Of a DNA stretch of 64,000 nucleotides, positions 25,748-33,190 are shown one piece after another; position 1 is the stretch's first letter, and every line of letters starts with the position of its first letter. The translations under genes and the position numbers were made by a program. Under the pieces are notes generated by a model, which saw only the letters and a list, made by a program, of their open reading frames with translations, had not been told where the DNA came from and did no database searches. Origin of the DNA: an uncultured Parabacteroides sp. (GTDB lineage: Bacteria; Bacteroidota; Bacteroidia; Bacteroidales; Tannerellaceae); NCBI GenBank assembly GCA_900541965.1, contig UQLN01000017.1:20923-84922 (forward strand), in the 5' to 3' direction.

Positions 25748-27241
25748 ATGAAAAAGTTATTATATATAATATCGGTGTCGTTGGCTACCACAGCTTTCCT
25801 TCCTTCTTGTACAAACCTCGAATCGGAAATGTATGATGTCATTAATCCAAATATGTTTCCGGTCAACCAAAGCGACGCTGAAGCTTTGGTTACAGCAGCC
25901 GCTTATGGACCTTTCCGTTCTAATTGGTATAATGGGCTTTACACATCTGCAAACGGAGGTTTCCATGTTATCGGAGAAATGACTACAGATATTGGATACT
26001 GCCAGTGGAATGATGTTTGCTGGCCTGATTTGCTGGATTTTAATTTTTCGCCGGCATCCGATTGTCCTACAAAAATCTATAAGACTTATATTAAAGATAT
26101 AGGTAAGATGACATTGACATTGGATCGTATTGCCGGAATAGAAATGAAGGAAGAGGTGAAGACACGCCTTGAAGCAGAAGTCCGTTGCGCAAGAGGTTGG
26201 CTGGCTTATCTTTTATATGATTTCTACGGAACGATACAAATTCCGACATTGGAACAGTTGAACAGCCCGTTGGAAGAAGTAATCATACCGCGTGCCACCC
26301 ACGAGGAAATGGTTAAATTTATCGTAGATGACTTGGAAGCTGCAACGAAAGTGCTGCCGGCAACTTATAAGATAACAGACCCTAATTACGGTCGTTTCAC
26401 CAGAGGTCTGGCTTATACGGTCTTGATGAAATTCTATATGCAGGAAAAGGATTGGACAAAAGCTGTGGCTTGTGGACGCGAATTGATGAAGCCCGAATAT
26501 GGTTATGACCTGATGAAGAATTATAAAGATATCTTTACCCTGGAAAATGAAGGAAATGTGGAAACGATCTGGGCATGTGTTTGTAGCAGCAGTGTAAACC
26601 AACAGTTGTGGCTGGCTCACGTATTATCCAGTGAATATCCTACCAAAAATGAAAGCATCCAGAAATGGGGTGGATACCGTGTATTGTGGTCTTTCTATAA
26701 GACATTCGATAAAAAGGACGACCGTTTGAAGGTTTTAGTTGGGGAATTTGTCGGAACGGATGGCAAAACATACAATGAACAAAATCCGGGAACCGTATTG
26801 ACTGGTGGTGCTATGCCTGTTAAGTATGGTGAAGACCCCGCTGCAACCGGCGAAGAAAGCCAGATTGACTGGATTGTTTATCGTTATGCGGACGTGCTGA
26901 CCTTATTGGCAGAAGCGATTGTACGCGACGGTAATGCCGTAACAAATGAAGCTGTAGATTTATTGAACAGAGTTCATACACGTGCCAAACTGGATGAATA
27001 TCAAATGAGTGATTTCACCTATGTAGACGACTTCCTGGAAAAAGTATTGGAAGAACGCGGACATGAGCTATGGTTTGAAGGTGCACGCCGTACAGACCTG
27101 ATACGTTACGGAAAATACATTGAATATGCCAAGAAATACAGAGGTTCTGTAACTGCTAAAGATTATATGAATGTAATGCCATTGCCTCAGTCTGTTATCA
27201 ACGAAGGTAAGGGTGTCGTTCTTCAAAATCCGGGCTATTAA
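25748..27241 (+). CDS. SusD/RagB family surface glycan-binding lipoprotein (PUL1)
   Basis: This 497-aa protein has a lipobox near residue 21 (FLPSCTN). SusD-like TPR segments follow, and the typical C-terminal region includes LEERGHELWFEGARRTDLIRYGKY. It would sit on the outer membrane as the lid of the SusC transporter and bind the target glycan. It begins 23 nt after susC. Ligand specificity cannot be told from sequence. Confidence 0.94.
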   Translation: MKKLLYIISVSLATTAFLPSCTNLESEMYDVINPNMFPVNQSDAEALVTAAAYGPFRSNWYNGLYTSANGGFHVIGEMTTDIGYCQWNDVCWPDLLDFNFSPASDCPTKIYKTYIKDIGKMTLTLDRIAGIEMKEEVKTRLEAEVRCARGWLAYLLYDFYGTIQIPTLEQLNSPLEEVIIPRATHEEMVKFIVDDLEAATKVLPATYKITDPNYGRFTRGLAYTVLMKFYMQEKDWTKAVACGRELMKPEYGYDLMKNYKDIFTLENEGNVETIWACVCSSSVNQQLWLAHVLSSEYPTKNESIQKWGGYRVLWSFYKTFDKKDDRLKVLVGEFVGTDGKTYNEQNPGTVLTGGAMPVKYGEDPAATGEESQIDWIVYRYADVLTLLAEAIVRDGNAVTNEAVDLLNRVHTRAKLDEYQMSDFTYVDDFLEKVLEERGHELWFEGARRTDLIRYGKYIEYAKKYRGSVTAKDYMNVMPLPQSVINEGKGVVLQNPGY

Positions 27242-27271
27242 TAGATAATCCGGATAATATCCAAACAGGTG

Positions 27272-27331
27272 AAACTCTTTATGTGGTATTTTCTGGCTAA
27301 GAAGTGCTGCATAAAGAGTTTTCTTTTTTAT
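27272..27331 (+). terminator. Terminator-like hairpin between susD and the GH89 gene
   Basis: Positions 27272-27283 pair perfectly (12 bp) with 27310-27321. A T-rich run (TTCTTTTTTAT) follows, starting 31 nt after the susD stop. It would separate transporter and enzyme transcripts, fully or partly. Confidence 0.75.
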
Positions 27332-27352
27332 ATAAGATGACCGGCTATTGAT

Positions 27353-27360
27353 TATCTTTG
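27353..27360 (+). promoter_or_regulatory. -7 element (TATCTTTG) upstream of the GH89 gene
   Basis: This is an exact TAnnTTTG match 59 nt before the GH89 start and just after the susD terminator. It suggests the enzyme genes have their own basal promoter. No clear -33 element is seen. Confidence 0.5.
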
Positions 27361-27419
27361 CTCCGATGTCAAAACACTCCGGTATCTGTTTTATTCTTGA
27401 ATCATTTAATAAATATACC

Positions 27420-29576
27420 ATGAACAGACTTAAAGTCATTACTATTTTACTGCTATTGATGATAATAAAGGCGGGTGCAACGCCTATCGACGGCCTTCTG
27501 GAACGTATCGATAAAGGGGCTTCCCGTAAATTTATTATCGAGCAGACTAAATCCCCGACAGACTTTTTCGAACTCGACCAGAAAGGAGATAAGGTGGTAG
27601 TCCGCGGAAATAATTATGTAAGCATAGCGACCGGAATCAACTGGTATCTGAAATATCATGCGGGTATTCATCTTTCGTGGAATGGCATGCAAGCGAAATT
27701 GCCGGATGTACTGCCTGCCGTTAAACAAAAAGAACGGCATGAAACGGATATGAAGCTCCGTTATGATTTTAATTATTGTACCTATTCGTATACCATGGCG
27801 TTCTGGGACTGGGCGCGTTGGGAGAAAGAGATCGACTGGATGGCCTTGCATGGCATCAACCTTCCGCTGGCAATGACAGGGGTGGAAAGTGTTTGGTATA
27901 ATGTTTTAACCAAGTTAGGCTATAGCAAGGATGAGATCAATGAGTTTGTAGCCGGTCCCGGTTTTATGGCATGGTGGTTAATGAATAATCTGGAAGGTTG
28001 GGGCGGTCCTAATCCGGATAGCTGGTACAAACAACAGACCGCTTTACAACAAAAGATACTGAAACGCATGCGCGAATATGGCATTCATCCGGTACTTCCC
28101 GGTTATTCGGGCATGGTCCCTCACAATGCAAAAGAGAAACTCGGTTTGAATGTTTCCGACCCCGGACTTTGGTGCGGTTATCGCCGTCCGGCTTTCCTGC
28201 AACCGACAGACCCGCGTTTCCAGGAAATAGCTTCTCTTTATTATAAGGAAATGAATAAATTATTCGGTAAAGCGGATTATTACAGCATGGACCCATTCCA
28301 CGAGGGAGGAAGTGTTGCTGGTGTAGATTTGGATGCAGCCGGTAAAGCGATTATGAAGGCGATGAAGAATACGAATCCGAAAGCTGTTTGGGTTGCACAG
28401 GCATGGCAGAGCAATCCTCGTTCGCAAATGATAGAGAATCTAAAAGCCGGAGATATGCTGGTACTTGACTTATTTGCAGAAAGCCGTCCGCAGTGGGGGG
28501 ATAAAGAGTCTACCTGGTACAGAAAGAATGGTTTCGGACAACATGACTGGCTCTATTGTATGTTACTGAATTATGGGGGTAATGTTGGTTTGCATGGAAA
28601 GATGAAACATGTAATCGATGAATTTTATAAAGCGAAAGAAAGTATTTTCGGTAAGACATTACGTGGAGTAGGTATGACGATGGAAGGTTCGGAAAATAAT
28701 CCGGTCATGTATGAGTTGCTATGCGAACTGCCCTGGCGTACCGAACACTTTGAAAAAGAGGATTGGTTGAAAGGTTATTTGTTTGCCCGTTACGGAGATG
28801 TGAATCCGGTGGTCTGGCAGGCATGGGAACTATTGAGCAATTCAATCTATAATTGTCCATCGGAGTCGGTACAGCAGGGAACACATGAATCCATATTCTG
28901 TGCCCGTCCTTCATTGGATGCTTACCAGGTTTCCAGTTGGTCGGAGATGAAAGATTACTATAATCCGCAAGATGTGATACGTGCAGCTTCCCTGATGGTT
29001 TCAGTTGCTAATGATTATAAAGGCAACAATAACTTTGAATACGACTTGATTGATATCGTAAGGCAAGCTGTCGCAGAGAAAGGCAGATTGGTTTTAAAAG
29101 TAGTCAATGCCGCTTACGAGGCTGCGGATAAGCAGTTGTTTGCCGTATCTTCCCAGCGCTTTCTGAATTTGATACTTTTGCAGGACCAACTACTGGCAAC
29201 CCGTCCGGAATTTAAAGTCGGCTCCTGGATTGCAAATGCCCGTAATCTGGGAACTACCCCGGCTGAGAAAGATTTGTATGAATGGAATGCCCGGGTACAG
29301 ATTACGACCTGGGGAAACCGGAATGCCGCCGATACTGGCGGTTTACGCGACTATGCCCATAAAGAATGGAACGGTATCCTGAAAGATTTTTATTATATGC
29401 GTTGGAAACTGTGGTTCGACTATTTGGGGCAAAAGCTAAATGGACACTCTCCTGCTGAAATAGATTTTTATGCAGTGGAAGAGCCATGGACAAAGGAAAC
29501 TACACCTTATGTTTCCCGTCCGGAAGGTGATTGCATTTCTACGGCGAAACGTGTATTTGCAGAAATAACTAACTAA
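27420..29576 (+). CDS. GH89 alpha-N-acetylglucosaminidase
   Basis: This 718-aa protein has a signal peptide (LLLLMIIKAGATP) and three-part NAGLU architecture: N-terminal small domain, (beta/alpha)8 catalytic domain, all-helical C-terminal domain. Conserved stretches include NYCTYSYTMAFWDWARWEKEIDW (shown in family alignments) and GVESVWYNVL. Candidate catalytic glutamates are Glu295 in DPFHEGG and Glu422 in GMTMEGSENNP, matching human NAGLU in order and approximate spacing. GH89 enzymes remove terminal alpha-GlcNAc, for example from gastric-type mucin glycans or heparan fragments. Lack of nearby sulfatases or lyases favours the former (inference). The upstream in-frame start at 27348 precedes the likely promoter and was rejected. 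Confidence 0.93.
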   Translation: MNRLKVITILLLLMIIKAGATPIDGLLERIDKGASRKFIIEQTKSPTDFFELDQKGDKVVVRGNNYVSIATGINWYLKYHAGIHLSWNGMQAKLPDVLPAVKQKERHETDMKLRYDFNYCTYSYTMAFWDWARWEKEIDWMALHGINLPLAMTGVESVWYNVLTKLGYSKDEINEFVAGPGFMAWWLMNNLEGWGGPNPDSWYKQQTALQQKILKRMREYGIHPVLPGYSGMVPHNAKEKLGLNVSDPGLWCGYRRPAFLQPTDPRFQEIASLYYKEMNKLFGKADYYSMDPFHEGGSVAGVDLDAAGKAIMKAMKNTNPKAVWVAQAWQSNPRSQMIENLKAGDMLVLDLFAESRPQWGDKESTWYRKNGFGQHDWLYCMLLNYGGNVGLHGKMKHVIDEFYKAKESIFGKTLRGVGMTMEGSENNPVMYELLCELPWRTEHFEKEDWLKGYLFARYGDVNPVVWQAWELLSNSIYNCPSESVQQGTHESIFCARPSLDAYQVSSWSEMKDYYNPQDVIRAASLMVSVANDYKGNNNFEYDLIDIVRQAVAEKGRLVLKVVNAAYEAADKQLFAVSSQRFLNLILLQDQLLATRPEFKVGSWIANARNLGTTPAEKDLYEWNARVQITTWGNRNAADTGGLRDYAHKEWNGILKDFYYMRWKLWFDYLGQKLNGHSPAEIDFYAVEEPWTKETTPYVSRPEGDCISTAKRVFAEITN

Positions 29577-29595
29577 AATTGAAATAGAAAACAAT

Positions 29596-31197
29596 ATGTT
29601 TATAAGAAAAATTTCTATTTTGTCGTTGCTTCTTTCCCTGGTTGTATTTTATGGCCTTGCCGAAAGTAAATATGAAACGAAAATAGCCTCTTTATCCGGC
29701 GAAAAATGGTGGGGAGGCATGGTGGCTCTCGGTTCCCGAATGCCTTACAGCGGAAGTCTGCGCCTTTACGATTTGGCATCTGAAAACCTGAACAATCAGA
29801 ATGTGCCTCTGCTTCTTTCATCGGAAGGACGTTATATCTGGAGTGATAAACCGTTTTCGTTTAAAGTGGAAAATGGTGAACTCCGTATTTATTCCGATTA
29901 TGAAAATGTTGAACCGATTTTGGCAGGAAAGACGTTGAAAGATGCATATATGTCTGCTTCATCCAAACATTTTCCTGCATCCGGAAAACTGCCCGAACCT
30001 TTATTCTTCTCTATGCCTCAATATAATACATGGATAGAACTGATGTATAATCAGAATCAGGAGGATATTTTGAAATATGCGGATAATGTGTTGAAGAATG
30101 ATTTCCCTGTAGGCGTTTTCATGGTGGATGATAACTGGCAGAAATATTATGGCAACTTCGACTTTAAGCCGGAACGTTTTCCCGATCCGAAAGGAATGAT
30201 CGACCGTTTGCATCAGCAGGGATTTAAGATTATGCTTTGGATTTGTCCTTTTGTCAGTCCGGATAGTCCTGAGTTTCGCGAACTTCAACAAAAAGGTTTT
30301 CTGATAAAGAAAAAAGGGACAAGAGAAGCGGCTATCATTCCCTGGTGGAACGGTTATAGTGCTTGTTATGATTTGAGTAACCCGGAAGCTGCCGCACATT
30401 TGAAGCAGCAACTGCGTACGATGCAGGAAAAATATGGTGTGGATGGTTTTAAATTTGATGCCGGAGATATCAGCCACTACACAAATCCGGCTCTCGAATT
30501 TTATGATAAAGCAGCCACCTCTGTCGATATGTGCGAGTATTGGGCAAAGATCGGTCTGGACTTCCCTTATAATGAATACCGTGCAGGCTGGAAAATGGGT
30601 GGGCAACCATTGGTTCAGCGTTTAGGGGATAAAGATTATTCCTGGAATGCAGTCGGAGTATTGATTCCGGATATGATTTCTGCGGGATTGTTAGGGTATG
30701 CCTATGCTTGCCCGGATATGATCGGTGGTGGCCAGTTCGGTTCTTTTTTAGGAATAGACCAAACCAAATTAGACCAGGAACTGATTGTCCGTTCCTGTCA
30801 GGTCCATGCCCTGATGCCGATGATGCAGTTTTCTGTAGCTCCCTGGCGTATCCTCGATGAAAAACATCTGGCTATCTGCCGCGACTATGCTCATTTGCAT
30901 GAAAAGATGGGTAGTTATATTTTAGAACTGGCACACCATTCCGCCGAGACCGGCGAACCGATAATCCGTCATATGGAATATGTTTTCCCACATCAGGGTT
31001 TTACGACATGTAAAGACCAGTTTATGTTAGGGGATAAATATCTTGTCGCCCCAGTCCTTACTAAAGAACATACCCGTAAGGTGATGTTACCTAAAGGAAC
31101 ATGGCGCGATGATACCGGCAAGAAGTTCAAAGGGCCTAAAACGATAGAAATTAATGCTCCGCTGGAACGGTTGCCTTGGTTTGAAAAGATAAAATAA
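29596..31197 (+). CDS. GH31 family glycoside hydrolase
   Basis: This 533-aa protein has a signal peptide (ending near FYGLAES). Its GH31 catalytic domain has GVFMVDDNWQ, the substrate-side GFKIMLWICPFVSP, and the nucleophile Asp288 in GFKFDAGD. It is short for GH31, with a reduced N-terminal part. The N-terminal pattern PQYNTWIELMYNQNQ recalls the MYORG-like branch, where alpha-galactosidase activity is known, but alpha-glucoside or alpha-GalNAc activity is also possible. It follows the GH89 gene by 19 nt, so both probably act on the same glycan. Confidence 0.87.
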   Translation: MFIRKISILSLLLSLVVFYGLAESKYETKIASLSGEKWWGGMVALGSRMPYSGSLRLYDLASENLNNQNVPLLLSSEGRYIWSDKPFSFKVENGELRIYSDYENVEPILAGKTLKDAYMSASSKHFPASGKLPEPLFFSMPQYNTWIELMYNQNQEDILKYADNVLKNDFPVGVFMVDDNWQKYYGNFDFKPERFPDPKGMIDRLHQQGFKIMLWICPFVSPDSPEFRELQQKGFLIKKKGTREAAIIPWWNGYSACYDLSNPEAAAHLKQQLRTMQEKYGVDGFKFDAGDISHYTNPALEFYDKAATSVDMCEYWAKIGLDFPYNEYRAGWKMGGQPLVQRLGDKDYSWNAVGVLIPDMISAGLLGYAYACPDMIGGGQFGSFLGIDQTKLDQELIVRSCQVHALMPMMQFSVAPWRILDEKHLAICRDYAHLHEKMGSYILELAHHSAETGEPIIRHMEYVFPHQGFTTCKDQFMLGDKYLVAPVLTKEHTRKVMLPKGTWRDDTGKKFKGPKTIEINAPLERLPWFEKIK

Positions 31198-31227
31198 AGG
31201 AACCGGAGAACAATCTGCATTTTTAAT

Positions 31228-31293
31228 ATCATAGTTATGGTTTTTCCAATTCATAGTTATCATTTGGGAAAATCATAACTATGATTTTTTTTG
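31228..31293. terminator. Bidirectional terminator between GH31 (+) and the PUL2 sigma gene (-)
   Basis: Positions 31228-31247 pair with 31266-31285 over 20 bp, with two G-U pairs in RNA. A T8 run follows on the plus strand. The loop contains a third copy of CATAGTTAT (31252-31260). It lies between convergent genes. Confidence 0.8.
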
Positions 31294-31325
31294 TTACCCT
31301 GATATGCAACCCGTTTTTTGTCCGC

Positions 31326-31892
31326 TTAATTAATGCGGGACAGGAATATCAGTAGTGGAATGTAATCTTTCAGGTTGGTATGAAGTTTTTTTAATGTCTG
31401 GCCGATATGATACTCGACTCCTTTTGTAGTCATACCGAATGTTTGGGCAATTTCTTTGTGTGACTTATTTTCATAACGACTCATAATAAAGATACGGCGA
31501 GTTTGTTCCGGAAGTTCCGCTAATGTCTTATTTACAATTTCTTGTGCTTCTGTGGAAAATAATTCATCCGGATTACAGGCTTCAAGTGTAAAGATACGTG
31601 TATTCAATTCCCATTGCGCATGGTCCATTAACTCTTTGTTGACATCTTGCCGGATTTGTATATGCTGAAGATAGTTGATACATTTATGTTTGATTATAGT
31701 AAGAATATAGGCAGGGATATTTGAATTCTTTTGTAATGCATGTCGATTTTCCCAGTAATATGTAAGTGCTTCAATAACGAAATCTTCCGCTACGGCAGTG
31801 TCTCGCACATACATGTTGGCGAAGCGGATAAATCGTCCTTGATAATCGGCAAACAGTTTATTGAATGCTTTTAAATCACCTGAATATTCCAT
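31326..31892 (-). CDS. ECF sigma-70 factor of PUL2 (divergent from fecR)
   Basis: This 188-aa protein has ECF region 2 (FNKLFADYQGRFIRFANMYV) and region 4 (LPEQTRRIFIMSRYENKSHKEIAQTFGMTTKGVEYHI). It is clearly paralogous to the PUL3 sigma factor (shared YYWENR/YYWERR and LEACNPDE/LEACDPQE). It is transcribed away from its presumed anti-sigma gene, which is unusual for this class. The C-terminus ends in a hydrophobic tail (YIPLLIFLSRIN). Confidence 0.92.
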   Translation of the reverse strand: MEYSGDLKAFNKLFADYQGRFIRFANMYVRDTAVAEDFVIEALTYYWENRHALQKNSNIPAYILTIIKHKCINYLQHIQIRQDVNKELMDHAQWELNTRIFTLEACNPDELFSTEAQEIVNKTLAELPEQTRRIFIMSRYENKSHKEIAQTFGMTTKGVEYHIGQTLKKLHTNLKDYIPLLIFLSRIN

Positions 31893-31943
31893 CTCTCAAT
31901 ATTATTGGCTGGTAAATATAGAAGATTTTATGGATTTGGACAT

Positions 31944-32272
31944 AGTTCTGAGGTGACTATGATGAGAAAATATGTTAATATATATTTTTTTTACGATTTG
32001 AACTAGGGATGTTCTTATGTGAACTGCTTGTATATATGTAATCGGCTATAAAGATGTTGAACATGACACGGGAAATGCTATATAAATTTTTTGAAGGAAC
32101 AACTTCTTACGAAGAAGAAGTTGAAATTCGGCAATGGATGGAACATTCTCCGGAAAATGCCCGTGAATTATTGAAAGAAAGGAGAATATTTGATTCAATA
32201 CTACTTCTTGACGAAAGCCAGGTCCAACCTAATAGTTCCAAGAAACAAAATCACATAAGTCACCTCAGAACT
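31944..32272. repeat. Perfect 15-bp inverted repeat bracketing the sigma/fecR divergent promoter
   Basis: AGTTCTGAGGTGACT at 31944-31958 is the exact reverse complement of AGTCACCTCAGAACT at 32258-32272. The 299 bp between them hold most of the divergent intergenic region and the first codons of fecR. The left arm lies 51 bp upstream of the sigma start; the right arm lies in fecR codons 69-73. The left arm also sits inside a smaller dyad, CATAGT (31941-31946) with ACTATG (31956-31961). This could be an invertible segment; see findings. Confidence 0.85.
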
Positions 32273-33007
32273 CAGGTATTGAAAGTTGCTTCTATTATAA
32301 TTTTAACATTAGGGATTAATATCTTGTATCATTATATCTCGGAAAAGAGTGTAATAGTACCTATGCAATCTATCTATGTACCTTCCGGACAACGTGTAAA
32401 TATTACATTATCGGATGGAACCAATGTATGGTTAAATGCCCGGACTAAGATAAATTATCCGGCTGTATTTGATAAATCCGTACGTCATGTAATAGTAGAC
32501 GGAGAAGCTTATTTCGATGTAGCGAAAGACAAGAAAAGGCCTTTTATTGTAGAGACGGATAAATGCAACATGGAAGTATTGGGGACAAAATTTAATGTAG
32601 AAGGCTATTCGGATAAGGACGATTTCGAAATTGTATTGATGGAAGGAAGTGTAAAAGTCGCTTCCAAGCAGGGAATTGGCGATACGTTGGTTTTGACTCC
32701 TGATAATAAAGCCAGTCTCCAAAAGGATGGGAAATTAAAGGTAACGCCTGTTGATGATTATAATCCCTATCGTTGGAAAGAAGGTTTGATCTGTTTCAAG
32801 ACCGAATCATTTTTATCTATCATGAATGATTTGGAGAAGTATTTCGGAATAAATATAGTCGTAGAGAATAAAAGCGTATTGAAATATAATTTTACCGGAA
32901 AGTTCAGACAGGCAGATGGTATTGATTATGCGTTAAGAGTTTTACAACGGGATATTCGCTTTACCTATGAACGGGATGATGAAAAACGGATTATTTATAT
33001 CAGATAA
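32054..33007 (+). CDS. FecR family anti-sigma factor of PUL2
   Basis: This 317-aa protein has an N-terminal sigma-binding region (YKFFEGTTSYEEEVEIRQWM) and one membrane segment at about 78-95. The periplasmic FecR domain (VPSGQRVNITLSDGTNVWLNA, DGEAYFDVAKDKKRPFIVET, LGTKFNVEGY) and a DUF4974-like C-terminus follow. It closely resembles the PUL3 FecR. An alternative start at ATG 32063 is possible. One arm of the 15-bp inverted repeat lies in its coding sequence just before the membrane segment. Confidence 0.93.
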   Translation: MLNMTREMLYKFFEGTTSYEEEVEIRQWMEHSPENARELLKERRIFDSILLLDESQVQPNSSKKQNHISHLRTQVLKVASIIILTLGINILYHYISEKSVIVPMQSIYVPSGQRVNITLSDGTNVWLNARTKINYPAVFDKSVRHVIVDGEAYFDVAKDKKRPFIVETDKCNMEVLGTKFNVEGYSDKDDFEIVLMEGSVKVASKQGIGDTLVLTPDNKASLQKDGKLKVTPVDDYNPYRWKEGLICFKTESFLSIMNDLEKYFGINIVVENKSVLKYNFTGKFRQADGIDYALRVLQRDIRFTYERDDEKRIIYIR

Positions 33008-33066
33008 ACATAGTGATAATATAAACGCAAAATAAAAACACAACATTAGTAATAATCTTAAAAACA

Positions 33067-33135
33067 AGGAGGCATGAAAACAAACAAACACTAAACAAAA
33101 ATGCCGGCAAGCGCTGGGGGGCATTTACCGGCATT
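33067..33135 (+). promoter_or_regulatory. susC leader of PUL2: mini-ORF and two alternative hairpins
   Basis: AGGAGG at 33067-33072 is followed after 1 nt by ATG and a six-codon ORF (33074-33094). Then AATGCCGG (33100-33107) can pair with CCGGCATT (33128-33135). Alternatively AAATGCC (33099-33105) can pair with GGCATTT (33120-33126). The two pairings exclude each other, as in attenuators. The SD-to-ATG spacing is too short for normal initiation, so translation of the mini-ORF is uncertain. Confidence 0.5.
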
Positions 33136-33161
33136 CAAATCAACACAATTTTTTAATTCAT

Positions 33162-33177
33162 TGTATTAACTTCAAAT
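33162..33177 (+). promoter_or_regulatory. Start-proximal motif shared by the PUL2 and PUL3 susC genes
   Basis: TGTATTAACTTCAAAT lies 13 nt before the PUL2 susC start. TGTATTAATTTCTAAT lies at 48820-48835, 11 nt before the PUL3 susC start (14 of 16 identical). It may be a translation-control or ECF promoter element. Two unrelated-looking leaders share little else this close. Confidence 0.5.
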
Positions 33178-33190
33178 CAGTAACAAAAGT

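Noticed and set aside
30001..30606. 201-codon minus-strand ORF opposite the GH31 gene
   Set aside because: It overlaps the GH31 catalytic region on the other strand and shows no family features.
31941..31961. Small dyad CATAGT/ACTATG upstream of the PUL2 sigma gene as an independent operator
   Set aside because: The arms are only 6 bp, expected by chance; the larger 15-bp repeat is the stronger signal.
33074..33094. Six-codon ORF after AGGAGG as a true leader-peptide gene
   Set aside because: The SD-to-ATG spacing is only 1 nt and the sequence has no clear codon bias for a regulatory amino acid; kept only as a speculative leader feature.
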